DNA of 47,777 nt, taken from the NCBI RefSeq assembly GCF_902506435.1, contig NZ_LR733215.1, forward strand, positions 2,217,078-2,264,854. The letters run 5' to 3'. The notes beneath the pieces were generated by a model. The model had not been told where the DNA came from, searched no databases, and was given only the letters and a program-made list of their open reading frames with translations. Positions within the stretch are counted from its first letter, which is position 1. The number at the start of each line of letters is the position of its first letter. Below are positions 17,291 through 25,565 of the stretch, piece after piece. The stretch comes from Nocardioides sp. AX2bis (GTDB lineage Bacteria > Actinomycetota > Actinomycetes > Propionibacteriales > Nocardioidaceae). The translations under genes were made by a program, and so were the position numbers.

Positions 17291-17328
17291 GACGGGCGGG
17301 GCGGGCCATCAGGCCCCTCCCGCCCGTC
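17291..17328 (+). terminator. GC-rich hairpin between peptide gene and ABC transporter gene
   Basis: GACGGGCGGGGCGGGCC (17291-17307) pairs with GGCCCCTCCCGCCCGTC (17312-17328) across a 4-nt ATCA loop, 15 of 17 positions matching. There is no U-run, as is usual in high-GC actinobacteria. It lies 19 nt after the peptide stop and 32 nt before the exporter start, so it could be a partial terminator that keeps peptide mRNA in excess. Confidence 0.6.
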
Positions 17329-17360
17329 CGTGTTCCACGCCCCGTCCACCGGAGGACCGC

Positions 17361-19169
17361 ATGACCAGCAACCTCCCGGCCCACGCGCCGGCCGCCCGGC
17401 TCCGGGAGATCGTGCACGAGTTCTGGCCCTACGCGGCCCCGCGCCGGGGTGCGATGGTGCTGGTTGCCGCGCTCTCTGTCGCGGGCCCGGTCTTCACCGT
17501 CGTGGAGATCTACCTCTTCAAGGTCGTCGTCGACGACATCCTCATCCCCCGCGACTTCGCCCTCTTCCCCGTCGTCGCGGCGACCTACCTCGGGCTCACG
17601 CTCGCGCAGGCCCTCGTCGGCGGGGCCGACCGGATGCTGTCGACCTGGCTGACCCAACGCTTCCTCGTCGATCTCCGCCAGGCGCTCCTGCGCCACCTGG
17701 GGAACCTGCCGCTCGACTTCTTCTCGCGCAGCCGGGTCGGTGACCTCCTGGCCCGGGTCTCGGGCGACGTCGCGGCCATCGAGGGGTTCCTCGTCTCCGG
17801 CAGCACGCGGACGCTCACCTATCTCGCAGAGCTGGTCCTCTTCACCGGCGCGCTGGTCTACCTGGATCCGACGCTGGCGCTGCTGTCCTTGGCGGCCGCA
17901 CCGCTGTTCTGGCTGTCCTCCCGCTACTTCTCGCAACGGATGCGGGAGGTCTCCCGCGAGCGCCAGCGACGCTCGGGCTCGATCAGCACCTCCATCGAGC
18001 AGACCATCGGGATGATGCCGCTGGTCCAGGCCTACGACCGGGTCGACGACGAGGTGGACCGCTACGCCGTCCAGGCGGAGGCCAAGTACGACGCCGAGAT
18101 GGCCTCGGCCCGGCTCCGGTCGCTCTACGCACCGACGGTCGACCTCGTCGAGCTCGTCGGCGCGCTCACCGTCATCGGCGCCGGGGCCTGGTTGCTCACC
18201 CAGGACCGGATGACGGTCGGCGAGCTGCTGGCCTTCCTGACGTACCTCAGCCGGCTGTTCGGTCCGATCCGCGGCCTCGGCAGCACCCTCACCTCCGCGT
18301 ACTCCGCGGCGGCCGGCGCCGAGCGCGTGCTGGAGCTGCTCGGCGAGGTGCCCCTGCCCGCCGACAGGCCCGGCGCGCTGACCCTCGACCGCAGCCACGG
18401 CGACGTGGTCTTCCACACGGTCTCCTACACCTATCCGGGGGCGGTCCGGCCTGCCGTCACGGACATCTCGTTCCGGGTCTCCGCCGGCGAGCTGGTGGCG
18501 GTCGTCGGCGCCAGCGGAGCCGGCAAGTCCACCCTCGCCCGGCTCCTCACCCGCAGCGCCGACCCCACCGCGGGCGAGGTGCGGCTCGATGGGCACGACC
18601 TGCGCGACCTCACCCGGGCCAGCCTCCGGCGCCAGACGGCCGTGGTCCTGCAGGAGACCCTGCTCCGGGACGGCACGGTGCGGGAGAACATCGCCTTCGG
18701 CCTCAGCGGCGCCACCGACGCGGACGTGGAGCGCGCCGCCCGGTCTGCCGACGCGCACGACTTCGTCGTGCGGCTCCCGCTCGGCTACGACACCCCTGTG
18801 GGCGACCGGGGTCGGCGACTCTCCGGCGGCCAGGCCCAGCGGATCGCCATCGCCCGGGCCCTGCTCCGGGATGCGCCGGTGCTGCTGCTCGACGAACCGA
18901 CCTCCGGTCTCGACGCCGGGAGCACCGACCGGGTCGTCGCCCCACTGCTGCGGCTGGCGGAGGGCCGGGCGACGCTGATGATCTCCCACAACCTCGCCAC
19001 CACCCGGCACGCGTCGCGGATCCTGGTCCTCGACGAGGGACGCCTGGTCGAGGAGGGCACCCACCAGGACCTGCTGCGCGCAGGAGGGACGTACGCCGAC
19101 CTGTGGCTGCTCGCCCACCCCGACGACCTGCGTGCCGACACGCGTCGTCCCGACGTGGTGCCGGCATGA
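17361..19169 (+). CDS. ABC exporter half-transporter (fused membrane and ATPase domains)
   Basis: The 602-residue protein has a six-helix type-I exporter membrane domain (about 30-310). The nucleotide-binding domain carries Walker A GASGAGKST (about 382-390), signature LSGGQAQRIAIARALL (about 486) and Walker B VLLLDEPTSGLD (about 508). No peptidase C39 domain is present, so any leader would be cut elsewhere. It would act as a homodimer in the membrane, exporting a peptide, lipid or drug. ATG 17361 follows GGAGG. Its last codon overlaps the kinase start (ATGA), coupling the two genes translationally. Confidence 0.88.
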   Translation: MTSNLPAHAPAARLREIVHEFWPYAAPRRGAMVLVAALSVAGPVFTVVEIYLFKVVVDDILIPRDFALFPVVAATYLGLTLAQALVGGADRMLSTWLTQRFLVDLRQALLRHLGNLPLDFFSRSRVGDLLARVSGDVAAIEGFLVSGSTRTLTYLAELVLFTGALVYLDPTLALLSLAAAPLFWLSSRYFSQRMREVSRERQRRSGSISTSIEQTIGMMPLVQAYDRVDDEVDRYAVQAEAKYDAEMASARLRSLYAPTVDLVELVGALTVIGAGAWLLTQDRMTVGELLAFLTYLSRLFGPIRGLGSTLTSAYSAAAGAERVLELLGEVPLPADRPGALTLDRSHGDVVFHTVSYTYPGAVRPAVTDISFRVSAGELVAVVGASGAGKSTLARLLTRSADPTAGEVRLDGHDLRDLTRASLRRQTAVVLQETLLRDGTVRENIAFGLSGATDADVERAARSADAHDFVVRLPLGYDTPVGDRGRRLSGGQAQRIAIARALLRDAPVLLLDEPTSGLDAGSTDRVVAPLLRLAEGRATLMISHNLATTRHASRILVLDEGRLVEEGTHQDLLRAGGTYADLWLLAHPDDLRADTRRPDVVPA

Positions 19170-20032
19170 GCACCACGGCCACCACGGCGGTCGAGCCACC
19201 GGTGCTGGAGCCCGGCGCCCAGCTCGCTCCCGGGCTGCAGGTGGTCGAGCTGCTGTCGCGTGGCGAGGCCCTCGACGTGTACGAGGCGTTCTCGGCCGAC
19301 CTGTTGTGCAGCGTCATCGCCAAGACGGTGCGGCCGGACCGGGCCGACGTGGAACGGGTGCGGGACCGGTTGCTCCTCGAGGGCGAGCTGCTGCAGCGTT
19401 TCGCCCACCCCCACCTTCCACGTTCCTTCGCCACGATCACGGGCAGGGTCCCGGTCGTGGTGCTCGAGACCATCGCCGGACCCACGCTCGAGGAGATCAT
19501 CGACTCCCGACCCCGCCGACTGCCCGCGACTGATCTCGCCCACCTCGGCCGCCAGCTCTGCTCGGCCACGCACTACCTGCACCGGCAGGGCTACCTCCAC
19601 CTCGACATCCGGCCGGCCAACGTCGTGGCCCGCGACGGCGTCGCGGTGCTGATCGACCTGAGCATCGCCCGCCCGCCCGGCCCCGTGCGACGCGGTCTGG
19701 GCTCTCGGGAGTACCTCGCCCCCGAGCAGGCCCTCGGCCTGCTCGTGAGCGCGGCCACCGACGTCTGGGGCATCGGCGCCACGCTGTTCGAGGCAGCGAC
19801 CGGCGCGGCACCCTTCGCACCTCTTGACGCTTCCGAGGAGGAATTGAGCGCAGCGGGGGTGTACCTGCAGAGCGTGCGCCCAGCACCGGCGCCATCCCGG
19901 CTCGGACGCCGCCTGCCGGCCGGCATGGTCACCTTGATCGCCGACTGCCTGTCGCCTGACCCGGAGCAACGGCCGAGCGTGCTCGCCGTGCACGATCGGC
20001 TGGGCACGTTCACCGCCGGACTCGCGATCTGA
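19166..20032 (+). CDS. Serine/threonine protein kinase-like protein
   Basis: The 288-residue soluble protein is a compact Hanks-type kinase. It has a loose glycine loop (ELLSRGEALDVYEA, 28-41), Lys53 in VIAKTV, Glu73 in LEGELLQRF, a catalytic loop HLDIRPANVV with Asp147 and Asn152, Asp164 in IDLSIAR (DLS instead of DFG) and YLAPEQ at 183-188. All key catalytic residues are present, so activity is plausible although the glycine loop is poor. There is no membrane or PASTA domain. It overlaps the ABC gene by 4 nt. Its partner substrate could be the peptide at 17134 or the exporter; this is inferred from position only. Confidence 0.85.
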   Translation: MSTTATTAVEPPVLEPGAQLAPGLQVVELLSRGEALDVYEAFSADLLCSVIAKTVRPDRADVERVRDRLLLEGELLQRFAHPHLPRSFATITGRVPVVVLETIAGPTLEEIIDSRPRRLPATDLAHLGRQLCSATHYLHRQGYLHLDIRPANVVARDGVAVLIDLSIARPPGPVRRGLGSREYLAPEQALGLLVSAATDVWGIGATLFEAATGAAPFAPLDASEEELSAAGVYLQSVRPAPAPSRLGRRLPAGMVTLIADCLSPDPEQRPSVLAVHDRLGTFTAGLAI

Positions 20033-20039
20033 TGAGGCC

Positions 20040-20308
20040 ACCGGCTCGCATGCGTGGGACACACGATGGTTTCGCTGGCCGGACCTCCGGCTACCCGCCG
20101 ACGAAGACGACGCGCGAGAGCGCTGGGCTAGGCACGGCGCCGAACCGAGGGTGAACGAGTGGACGTCGCCTGCGGCGGCGGACGCGGCACGACGGGCGCT
20201 GCCCCCGCCTGTCTCGCCGTGCTGGACGGCGTACCCGTCAATGAGGCGGTCGCCTTTGTTCGAGAGCACGACGACAAGCGGGACGCCGTACGCCACCTCG
20301 GGCGTTGA
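20040..20308 (+). pseudogene. Decayed protein-tyrosine-phosphatase-like gene
   Basis: Two pieces of one protein lie in different frames. From about 20049 the frame reads HAWDTRWFRWPDLRLPADED. From 20159 a second frame reads VDVACGGGRGTTGAAP then CLAVLDGVPVNEAVAFVREH to TGA at 20306-20308. Together they match the C-terminal half of a small actinobacterial tyrosine phosphatase whose active site is CxxxxxR (CGGGRGRTG). Here the active-site arginine is replaced by threonine, the N-terminal half is absent and the frame is broken around 20150. It follows the kinase stop by a few bases, hinting at a lost kinase-phosphatase pair. Confidence 0.6.
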
Positions 20309-20389
20309 GACTCGGTCAGCTCGGAACCGACGGACGCCCGATGCACCTACCGTCGAGCCGAGCCGCCGGCGATGGTGTGACGTCGCAGC

Positions 20390-20869
20390 TCAGTTGAGCC
20401 GGGAGTACTGCACCGACAGGGCGGTGGCGACGCTGAGCCACACGGCGTACGGCGCCAGGGCCACCCCCGCCCAGGGCAGCGAGCGAACGACGAGCGCCAC
20501 CAGCACCCAGGTGAGGACCACCGCCACGGCGAGCGCGACCGTGGCGGCGCCGATCCGGTGCGGGACGTAGAAGAGCCACGCCCAGGCCAGCGCGGCGGCC
20601 GCGGAGGCCGCAAGCACGAGCGTCGCGGGCCACACGCCGGTCGACGCGGCGGAGCGGGTGAACCACGCGCCCACCCCCAGCAGTGCCAGGAAGTTCAGCG
20701 GCCACACGACCCCGAAGACCACGTCAGGCGGCTGGAACGACGGCTTCACGAGCCGGGCGTACCAGCCCGGGTCGTGCGCCGTCCAGACGCTCGACAGAGC
20801 GGCGTACAGCAGCACCACCGCGACCCAGGCGAACGTGGCCAACCATCCGCCGGGGCCCGACGCGGTCAT
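20390..20869 (-). CDS. tspO: TspO/MBR-family tryptophan-rich membrane protein
   Basis: The 159-residue protein has five hydrophobic helices and the family signatures: WYARLVKPSFQPPDVVFGVVWP (about 36-57), WAWLFYVPHRIGAA and LAPYAVWLSVATALSVQYSRLN at the end. TspO proteins bind porphyrins and related ligands and respond to stress. ATG 20869 overlaps the stop of the upstream gene by 4 nt (ATGA), so the two are translated together. Confidence 0.9.
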   Translation of the reverse strand: MTASGPGGWLATFAWVAVVLLYAALSSVWTAHDPGWYARLVKPSFQPPDVVFGVVWPLNFLALLGVGAWFTRSAASTGVWPATLVLAASAAAALAWAWLFYVPHRIGAATVALAVAVVLTWVLVALVVRSLPWAGVALAPYAVWLSVATALSVQYSRLN

Positions 20870-21249
20870 GCCTGGTCTGCAGCCAGTCGAGCGCGCAGCA
20901 GGTCGCCGAGCCGCGTGACCGAGCCCTCCAGCGCGTCGAGCTCGGCGCCGAAGACCAGCGGCCGCAGGCCGGCGGCGGTCCGGGCCAGGACCGCCGGGGC
21001 ACCGCACGCGGCAACCGCCTGGCGCACGTCCGGCGGCATCTCATCGAGGTGGAGCAGGTCTACGGGCATCCCCAGGTCGGCGACCATGCGGTCCCACTCG
21101 GGCCTGCGCCGCACGCGCCCGTGGGTGATGTCGCACAGGGCGCAGTGGCGGGTCCCGCGCAGCTTTCCCCAGACGTACGCGGCCTCGCCGAACAGACCGC
21201 CGTCGGCGTCGTAGACCCCGACGAGACGGGTGACGGACCGGTCGCTCAC
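20866..21249 (-). CDS. Hypothetical protein with CxxC motif
   Basis: The 127-residue soluble protein starts at GTG 21249. It has an N-terminal hydrophobic/aromatic strand (LVGVYDADGGLFGEAAYVWGKL) and then RHCALCDITHG, a CxxC (C36, C39) plus His43 that could bind a metal. A helical C-terminus ends in an Arg/Ala-rich helix. I know similar small proteins only as uncharacterised. Overlap with tspO suggests one operon. Confidence 0.65.
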   Translation of the reverse strand: MSDRSVTRLVGVYDADGGLFGEAAYVWGKLRGTRHCALCDITHGRVRRRPEWDRMVADLGMPVDLLHLDEMPPDVRQAVAACGAPAVLARTAAGLRPLVFGAELDALEGSVTRLGDLLRARLAADQA

Positions 21250-21390
21250 GTGGTTCTCCTGACGGGTCGTGCGGCGGTTCGGTCCGAGGCTAACCCTCCT
21301 GCCGTCGCTCCATGTCTGGTGCGTGGATCGGAACTACTCCAGCAGCTCGTAGGTCGGGCGGCGGGGCGCCGGTCCTGCCGCAGACCAGTT

Positions 21391-21448
21391 GGCTCGCAGA
21401 GCGTGCCAGTAAGGGATCGGCTCGCGGAGCCCGCCAACAGCCGATCCC
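21391..21448 (+). repeat. Dispersed intergenic repeat, copy 3 (tandem)
   Basis: Two adjacent copies: GGCTCGCAGAGCGTGCCAGT followed by AAGGGATCGG and GGCTCGCGGAGCCCGCCAAC. It lies in the 228-bp gap between the CxxC gene and the TPR gene. Confidence 0.65.
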
Positions 21449-21477
21449 AATCTGGACACCTGCCGAGGTGGCCAGGG

Positions 21478-21951
21478 TCAGAGCAGCTCGTCGGCGTACT
21501 GGTTGACCGCTCGCTCGTAGGTGTTGCACAGGGGTGCCAGTGCCCGAAGGGCAACCCGCAGCGCCTCGTCCGGTCGGCCGCAGTCGCGCAACGCCAAGGC
21601 CAGGAAGGCGTCTGTCGCCGGCCCGTTCACAGGATCGCCGGGAAGATCTGTCAGCAGATCGACGGCTTCCTCTGCGTTGCCGGTGTTGCGCAGAGAACTC
21701 GCCAGCTGAATCACCGCTTGCGGCTCCCGGCTTCCCGCGACGCCAGCATCGAGCGCAGCGCGATAGAGCGGCACGGCATCGGTCTCCCGGCCGACGAAGT
21801 CGTAGGCCGAAGCGAGTTCGAAGAGGGCGCTGGGGTCACCCTCGCCGCGCTCGTCCGCAAGGTCGCGGATCGCCGCGAGAAGCGCCTTCGCAGAGAACTC
21901 GTCGGCCGAGCTCCATACTTCGGCTACTCGCACGTCCCACGCCTCTGTCAT
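21478..21951 (-). CDS. Tetratricopeptide-repeat protein
   Basis: The 157-residue product contains three to four helical repeats of the TPR kind: ALFELASAYDFVGRETDAVP, LYRAALDAG, VIQLASSLRNTGNAEEAVDLL and AFLALALRDCGRPDEALRVAL. It has no signal peptide and should be a cytoplasmic protein-binding scaffold. CAGACT ends 6 nt before the ATG at 21951, a weak match to the leaderless promoter pattern. Its partner is unknown; similar small TPR proteins are common solo genes in actinobacteria. Confidence 0.8.
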   Translation of the reverse strand: MTEAWDVRVAEVWSSADEFSAKALLAAIRDLADERGEGDPSALFELASAYDFVGRETDAVPLYRAALDAGVAGSREPQAVIQLASSLRNTGNAEEAVDLLTDLPGDPVNGPATDAFLALALRDCGRPDEALRVALRALAPLCNTYERAVNQYADELL

Positions 21952-22185
21952 GGCCGGAGTCTGCCAAGAGCTCTCAGTCCGTGACGGCCACGACCAGCCA
22001 GACGCCCTTCCGGCCACAGCAGCGGCGCCGGGTCCGGAACCCGTCGGCCCGATCGGCGAAGGGAGCGGTCCGGTACAGGATCGGCCACCGTCACGCCACG
22101 CGTTGACCGGCGACAGTTCGCGATGACGCCGACCACGAGCTGAGGCGGGTCCAAGAAAGCACGCTCATCGCACAGGGTCCCGTTC

Positions 22186-22213
22186 GTGGTGGCTCGCGTT
22201 TGGCACGCCTCTC
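22186..22213 (-). repeat. Dispersed intergenic repeat, degenerate copy 4 (minus strand)
   Basis: Minus-strand GAGGCGTGCCAAACGCGAGC resembles the core around GCGTGCCA of the other copies but has diverged. Confidence 0.3.
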
Positions 22214-22224
22214 ATCTGAGCGAC

Positions 22225-22803
22225 ATGTCTCCGAAAGCGCCCGTCGTCGAATGTCTGATCGTCGTGGACATGCAGAGGGCCTTTCTCGAGGGCGCAAACG
22301 CCTCACCGCAAATTCCGCAACTATTGCCTGCGGTGCTTCAGCAGCTCTCCGCCGCGAGGCAGGCCGATGCGTTGGTCGTTCAACTGCAGAACGACGGCGC
22401 TCTCGACGCGCCCGACGAGCCAGGGTCATGGGGCTGGCAGCTGTCGCTTGAGTCGGCGTCGACTGACGTGGTGATCCGGAAGAGCGAGGACAGCGGCTTC
22501 GTCGGTACGAACCTCCACCTGCTCCTCCAGGAGCGGCGGGTCGCCGCGTTGTCCGTCTGCGGGGTCATGTCCGAGATGTGCGTCGCTGCGACCGCCAGGG
22601 ACGCGATGCGGTTGGGGTACGAGGTGGTGTTGGCGCACGACAGTCATGGGACCTACCCGGTCCCTCCGTACGCGTTGGGGGAATCCGTGGTCTGCGCCGA
22701 GGACGCCGCACGAGCTGCTGAGTGGTCACTTGGCGACGGCATCACGATCCCGGCCCACGGCGCAGACGTCCGTTTCCTGGCACCAACAACGAGCGACAAC
22801 TGA
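22225..22803 (+). CDS. Isochorismatase-family cysteine hydrolase
   Basis: The 192-residue enzyme shows the catalytic triad of the family: Asp15 in LIVVDMQRAF, Lys86 in VIRKSEDSGF and Cys119 in VCGVMSEMCVAATARDAM. The layout is that of the nicotinamidase/cysteine hydrolase group; the substrate is probably an amide. ATG 22225 is chosen because homology begins at once; an in-frame GTG at 22186 would add 13 residues. It stands alone in the accessory region. Confidence 0.85.
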   Translation: MSPKAPVVECLIVVDMQRAFLEGANASPQIPQLLPAVLQQLSAARQADALVVQLQNDGALDAPDEPGSWGWQLSLESASTDVVIRKSEDSGFVGTNLHLLLQERRVAALSVCGVMSEMCVAATARDAMRLGYEVVLAHDSHGTYPVPPYALGESVVCAEDAARAAEWSLGDGITIPAHGADVRFLAPTTSDN

Positions 22804-23252
22804 GCCGGGACGCTCTGACCGTCTCAATTCACCGCGAGCCGACCGGCTTGTGGAGCGTGCCAGTACGGGATCGTTGTGTGGGACGACCCGTGCGCATCGC
22901 GGCAGATCCGGGCGCTCACCCCGGCAACGAGTCAGCGATGGCGGTTCAGGTGGACTTCAAGGCCCCACGCAACGCCGTGCTGGCTGTCGGTCTCGCCATC
23001 GGCTCAGAATCCGTCGTCGTGGCCCCGATCGTCGCAATGGCCGCTGCAACCCCCATCGTGCTGCTGACTCTCCTTATCAGACTTGCAGTAGGTATTGCTG
23101 CCGAGCAGCAGCGCGAAGCTTGTCCGTTCGCTCGACCACGCCTCCTGAGGGACATTTCTTCATCGATCCCGCACTGGCCCCTCCACGCGAGGATCAGCAC
23201 GCGGAAGGTTCTAGCGGACCGACCTGCGGGTCCGACGTGTCTAAGGTTTGCC
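22804..23252. other. 449-bp intergenic region with a repeat copy and a possible small membrane ORF
   Basis: The left end carries a repeat copy (22841-22890). From ATG 22939 a frame reads MAVQVDFKAPRNAVLAVGLA and then hydrophobic Ala/Val/Leu segments to about 23110 before becoming non-protein-like; it is open into the next gene. It might be a decayed small membrane protein, but I cannot support it further. Confidence 0.35.
22841..22890 (+). repeat. Dispersed intergenic repeat, copy 5
   Basis: Contains GTGGAGCGTGCCAGTACGGG and ATCGTTGTGTGGG, close to the consensus core, directly after the isochorismatase gene. Confidence 0.65.
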
Positions 23253-23747
23253 ATGAGCACACTTGAAGCACATTGGTCTGTCAGGCAGAACGAGGTTCCT
23301 GTCGCTGTTGACCTGGGCGGCATCATCGCGCGATCAGGTGGAAGCGCTGCCTGGGTGAGTCACGTCCAACTTTTCTCGGTCGGGGTTCAGTTCGAGGTTT
23401 CTGTGATTGGCCGAGCAGGTCGGAACGGCCATCCGGCCCCACCGCCGGTCGACATGAGTGGCTGGATGGAAGAGGACCCGAACGCGAAGGTCTGGGTTAC
23501 ATCGGACGGAGTACGCCTTCCGACGGTCCCGCTAGAACGAAGTTGGCCTGATGAGGCCGAACCGGCGCTTTTCGCCGTAGGTGGTAGTCATTCGGCCCGG
23601 TTGTCCAACACGCCTTGGTGGCTACCCCTGATCCCTAGAGAGTCGCTAGTGATCAGTTTCTCCTCAACGCTCGTCGGACTTGAGGGGAGTCTGAGTATTG
23701 GCACCGCGGGTTGGCCCGCCCGGTCACGGGAGGTTCTGACTCCGTGA
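23253..23747 (+). CDS. Hypothetical protein
   Basis: The 164-residue product is soluble and beta-rich. Its features are IIARSGGSAAWVSHVQLFSVG, a Pro-rich linker, LPTVPLERSW and a C-terminal WWLPLIPRESLVISFSS strand. The start is backed by a TAAGGT -10 box (23242-23247) 5 nt before the ATG, indicating a leaderless transcript. I do not recognise a family; the pattern of strands with a conserved-looking WWLPLIP segment suggests a small domain also found as solo proteins in actinobacteria, but this is from general impression only. Confidence 0.6.
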   Translation: MSTLEAHWSVRQNEVPVAVDLGGIIARSGGSAAWVSHVQLFSVGVQFEVSVIGRAGRNGHPAPPPVDMSGWMEEDPNAKVWVTSDGVRLPTVPLERSWPDEAEPALFAVGGSHSARLSNTPWWLPLIPRESLVISFSSTLVGLEGSLSIGTAGWPARSREVLTP

Positions 23748-24143
23748 TGTCTTGGCGCCGCACCGCCGACGCGTCCTCCGTCCTGTCTTCACAGCGGGTT
23801 CCCACTGCCCATTCATGGGCGTGCCCGCCGACGAAGGGCTCATCGGGGCCACCGGTGAGATCCGGACCCGCGCGATCTTGCGGACCGATCGGGCGGCGCC
23901 CCTCGGTATGTGATGGCCTGTCCGAAGCCTGGACGGGCAGCGCTTAGCGGTGCCCCCATTTGCGTCGCGTCCTGGGCCGGGCGTACACGCCCAGGCGTGG
24001 CAGATGCACTCCGACCCTCAGGCCACCAGCCCTTGCCCCATCCCTCGGTAGGACGGCCCGGTGGCCGATCGTCACGCGGAGCGTAACCACAGCGGGCCCG
24101 ACATACGAGACGGGTTGTGAGTTCGCCTCTTGGTGCGACGCGT
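23748..24143. other. 396-bp intergenic region, nothing recognised
   Basis: Both flanking genes end here (convergent). No protein-like frame, no convincing hairpin with U-run and no repeat copy is visible. Base composition is a little lower in GC than the core genes. Confidence 0.4.
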
Positions 24144-25481
24144 TCAGTTGCGGGCGTCGTCCACGGCCTGTTGCCGCACCACGAGCAGGGTGGCGCGGAG
24201 GCTCTTGAGATCGGTTGAGCCGAGCGCGAGGCGGACGGCCTGTGGAGTGTGGGCGGTCGTGGTGAACGGTGCGGCGGTGCTGACGGAGATCTGCTGTCGG
24301 GCCAGCGCCGCTGTGAGGCGGTCGGCGCGGGAGCTCTCGGCCAGCGGGAGCCAGGCGAAGTACGACGACGGGTGGGCCACGAGCGTGAGCCCGTCCAGCG
24401 CGTCGCGCGCCAGGACCTGCCGCGTCGATGCGTCTGCGCGCTTGTCCTCCTCGAGGCGGTCGACGGTTCCGTCGTCCATCCATCGGCAGGCGATCGCCGT
24501 GGTGAGGGCGGGGGTATTCCACGTCGTCGCTCGGATCGCGCGCTCGAGGTCTGGCACGAGGGCCGGTGGCGCGACGAGGTACCCGACGCGCAACCCGGTC
24601 GCGACATTCTTGGACAGGCCCGACACGTGGACGGTCACGTCGGGGGACGTCTCGACGAGCGCCGGTGGCGGGTCCTCGACGAGATAGGCATACGAGGCGT
24701 CCTCGATGATCACGGCACCACATCGGCGGGCGAGCCGGGCGAGCCGGTCTCTGTCGCTGGTGGGCGTGACCCAGCCGAGCGGGTTGTGCAAGGTGGGCAT
24801 CGTGTAGATCGCGCGAACCTGGCGCGTCGCGCACAGTCGCTCGAGAGCGTCGAGGTCGGGGCCGTCCGCGGTTCCCGGGACGGGTGCGAGTTCGAGCTTG
24901 AATGCCTGGGCGAGCACCTTGAACCCCGGGTAGGTGAGGGCGTCGACGGCGACGACGTCTCCTGCGTTGAGCGTCGCCATCACCGTGACGGCCAGGCCGT
25001 GCTGTGCGCCACTGACCATGAGCACCCTCTCGGCGTCGGCGTCGATGCCGCGACGTCGTAGGTATCGCACGACTGAGGCGCGGTCCTGGGGTCGTCCGCG
25101 GTGCGGCTGGTAGTGCAGCAGGGCGTTCAGGTCGCCGGAGGTCGCCAGCTCGCGGAGTGCGACGCGGAGCTGGTCGGTCTGGCCGGGCAGTGCGGGGTAG
25201 TTGAAGTTCAGGTCGACCGCTTCGGTGGCCACGGCTTGCTGGTCGATGCCGTGGCTTGCGGGGACCGCGAGCTCACGCACGAACGTGCCCCTGCCCTGCT
25301 CGCGGCTCACCAGCCCCATCGACTCCAGCTCGGCGTACACCCGGGTGGCCGTCACCACCGCGATGCCTTCTCGGTCCGCCAGTGACCGGTGGGTCGGAAG
25401 GCGGACACCACCGGCCAGACGCCCGGCCCTGATCTCGGACGCGAACGCATCGACCAGGGACTTGTACTTCAAGACGGGCAC
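24144..25481 (-). CDS. MocR-type regulator: GntR DNA-binding domain fused to PLP aminotransferase fold
   Basis: The 445-residue protein has an N-terminal winged helix (about 5-68: LADREGIAVVTATRVYAELE, RGTFVRE). A class I aminotransferase domain follows with Asn233 in LHNPLG, Asp261 in IIEDASY, the PLP lysine Lys291 in VSGLSKNVATG and Arg298. MocR proteins sense pyridoxal phosphate or PLP-linked metabolites and regulate a neighbouring gene. The GTG at 25481 starts right at the homology. The divergent DJ-1-like gene begins 84 nt away and is the likely target, with autoregulation. Confidence 0.9.
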   Translation of the reverse strand: MPVLKYKSLVDAFASEIRAGRLAGGVRLPTHRSLADREGIAVVTATRVYAELESMGLVSREQGRGTFVRELAVPASHGIDQQAVATEAVDLNFNYPALPGQTDQLRVALRELATSGDLNALLHYQPHRGRPQDRASVVRYLRRRGIDADAERVLMVSGAQHGLAVTVMATLNAGDVVAVDALTYPGFKVLAQAFKLELAPVPGTADGPDLDALERLCATRQVRAIYTMPTLHNPLGWVTPTSDRDRLARLARRCGAVIIEDASYAYLVEDPPPALVETSPDVTVHVSGLSKNVATGLRVGYLVAPPALVPDLERAIRATTWNTPALTTAIACRWMDDGTVDRLEEDKRADASTRQVLARDALDGLTLVAHPSSYFAWLPLAESSRADRLTAALARQQISVSTAAPFTTTAHTPQAVRLALGSTDLKSLRATLLVVRQQAVDDARN

Positions 25482-25507
25482 CGCGCCAGTGTATGCATGA
25501 CAATTCT

Positions 25508-25537
25508 TTGACTGTTCTGGACTTGGCTTCCTACGGT
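25508..25537 (+). promoter_or_regulatory. Promoter of the DJ-1/PfpI gene
   Basis: TTGACT (25508-25513) and TACGGT (25532-25537) are separated by 18 bp. AGGAGG at 25554-25559 and the GTG at 25566 follow. A GTGTATGCATGACA stretch (25488-25501) containing the ATGCAT palindrome lies beside it and could be the MocR operator. Confidence 0.55.
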
Positions 25538-25565
25538 TCGACTTCACTCATCTAGGAGGCCCACC

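Noticed and set aside
17265..19199. Long minus-strand frame opposite the ABC exporter gene
   Set aside because: Composition is Gly/Asp/Arg repeats typical of antisense GC-rich frames; the plus strand holds a clear ABC transporter.
17134..20032. Class III/IV lanthipeptide cluster
   Set aside because: The kinase is a single-domain protein without lyase or cyclase parts and the peptide has no cysteine, so no lanthionine could form.
22939..23252. Possible small membrane protein upstream of the 23253 gene
   Set aside because: Hydrophobic start but no defined end, no ribosome site and no leaderless box; the following gene has its own promoter.
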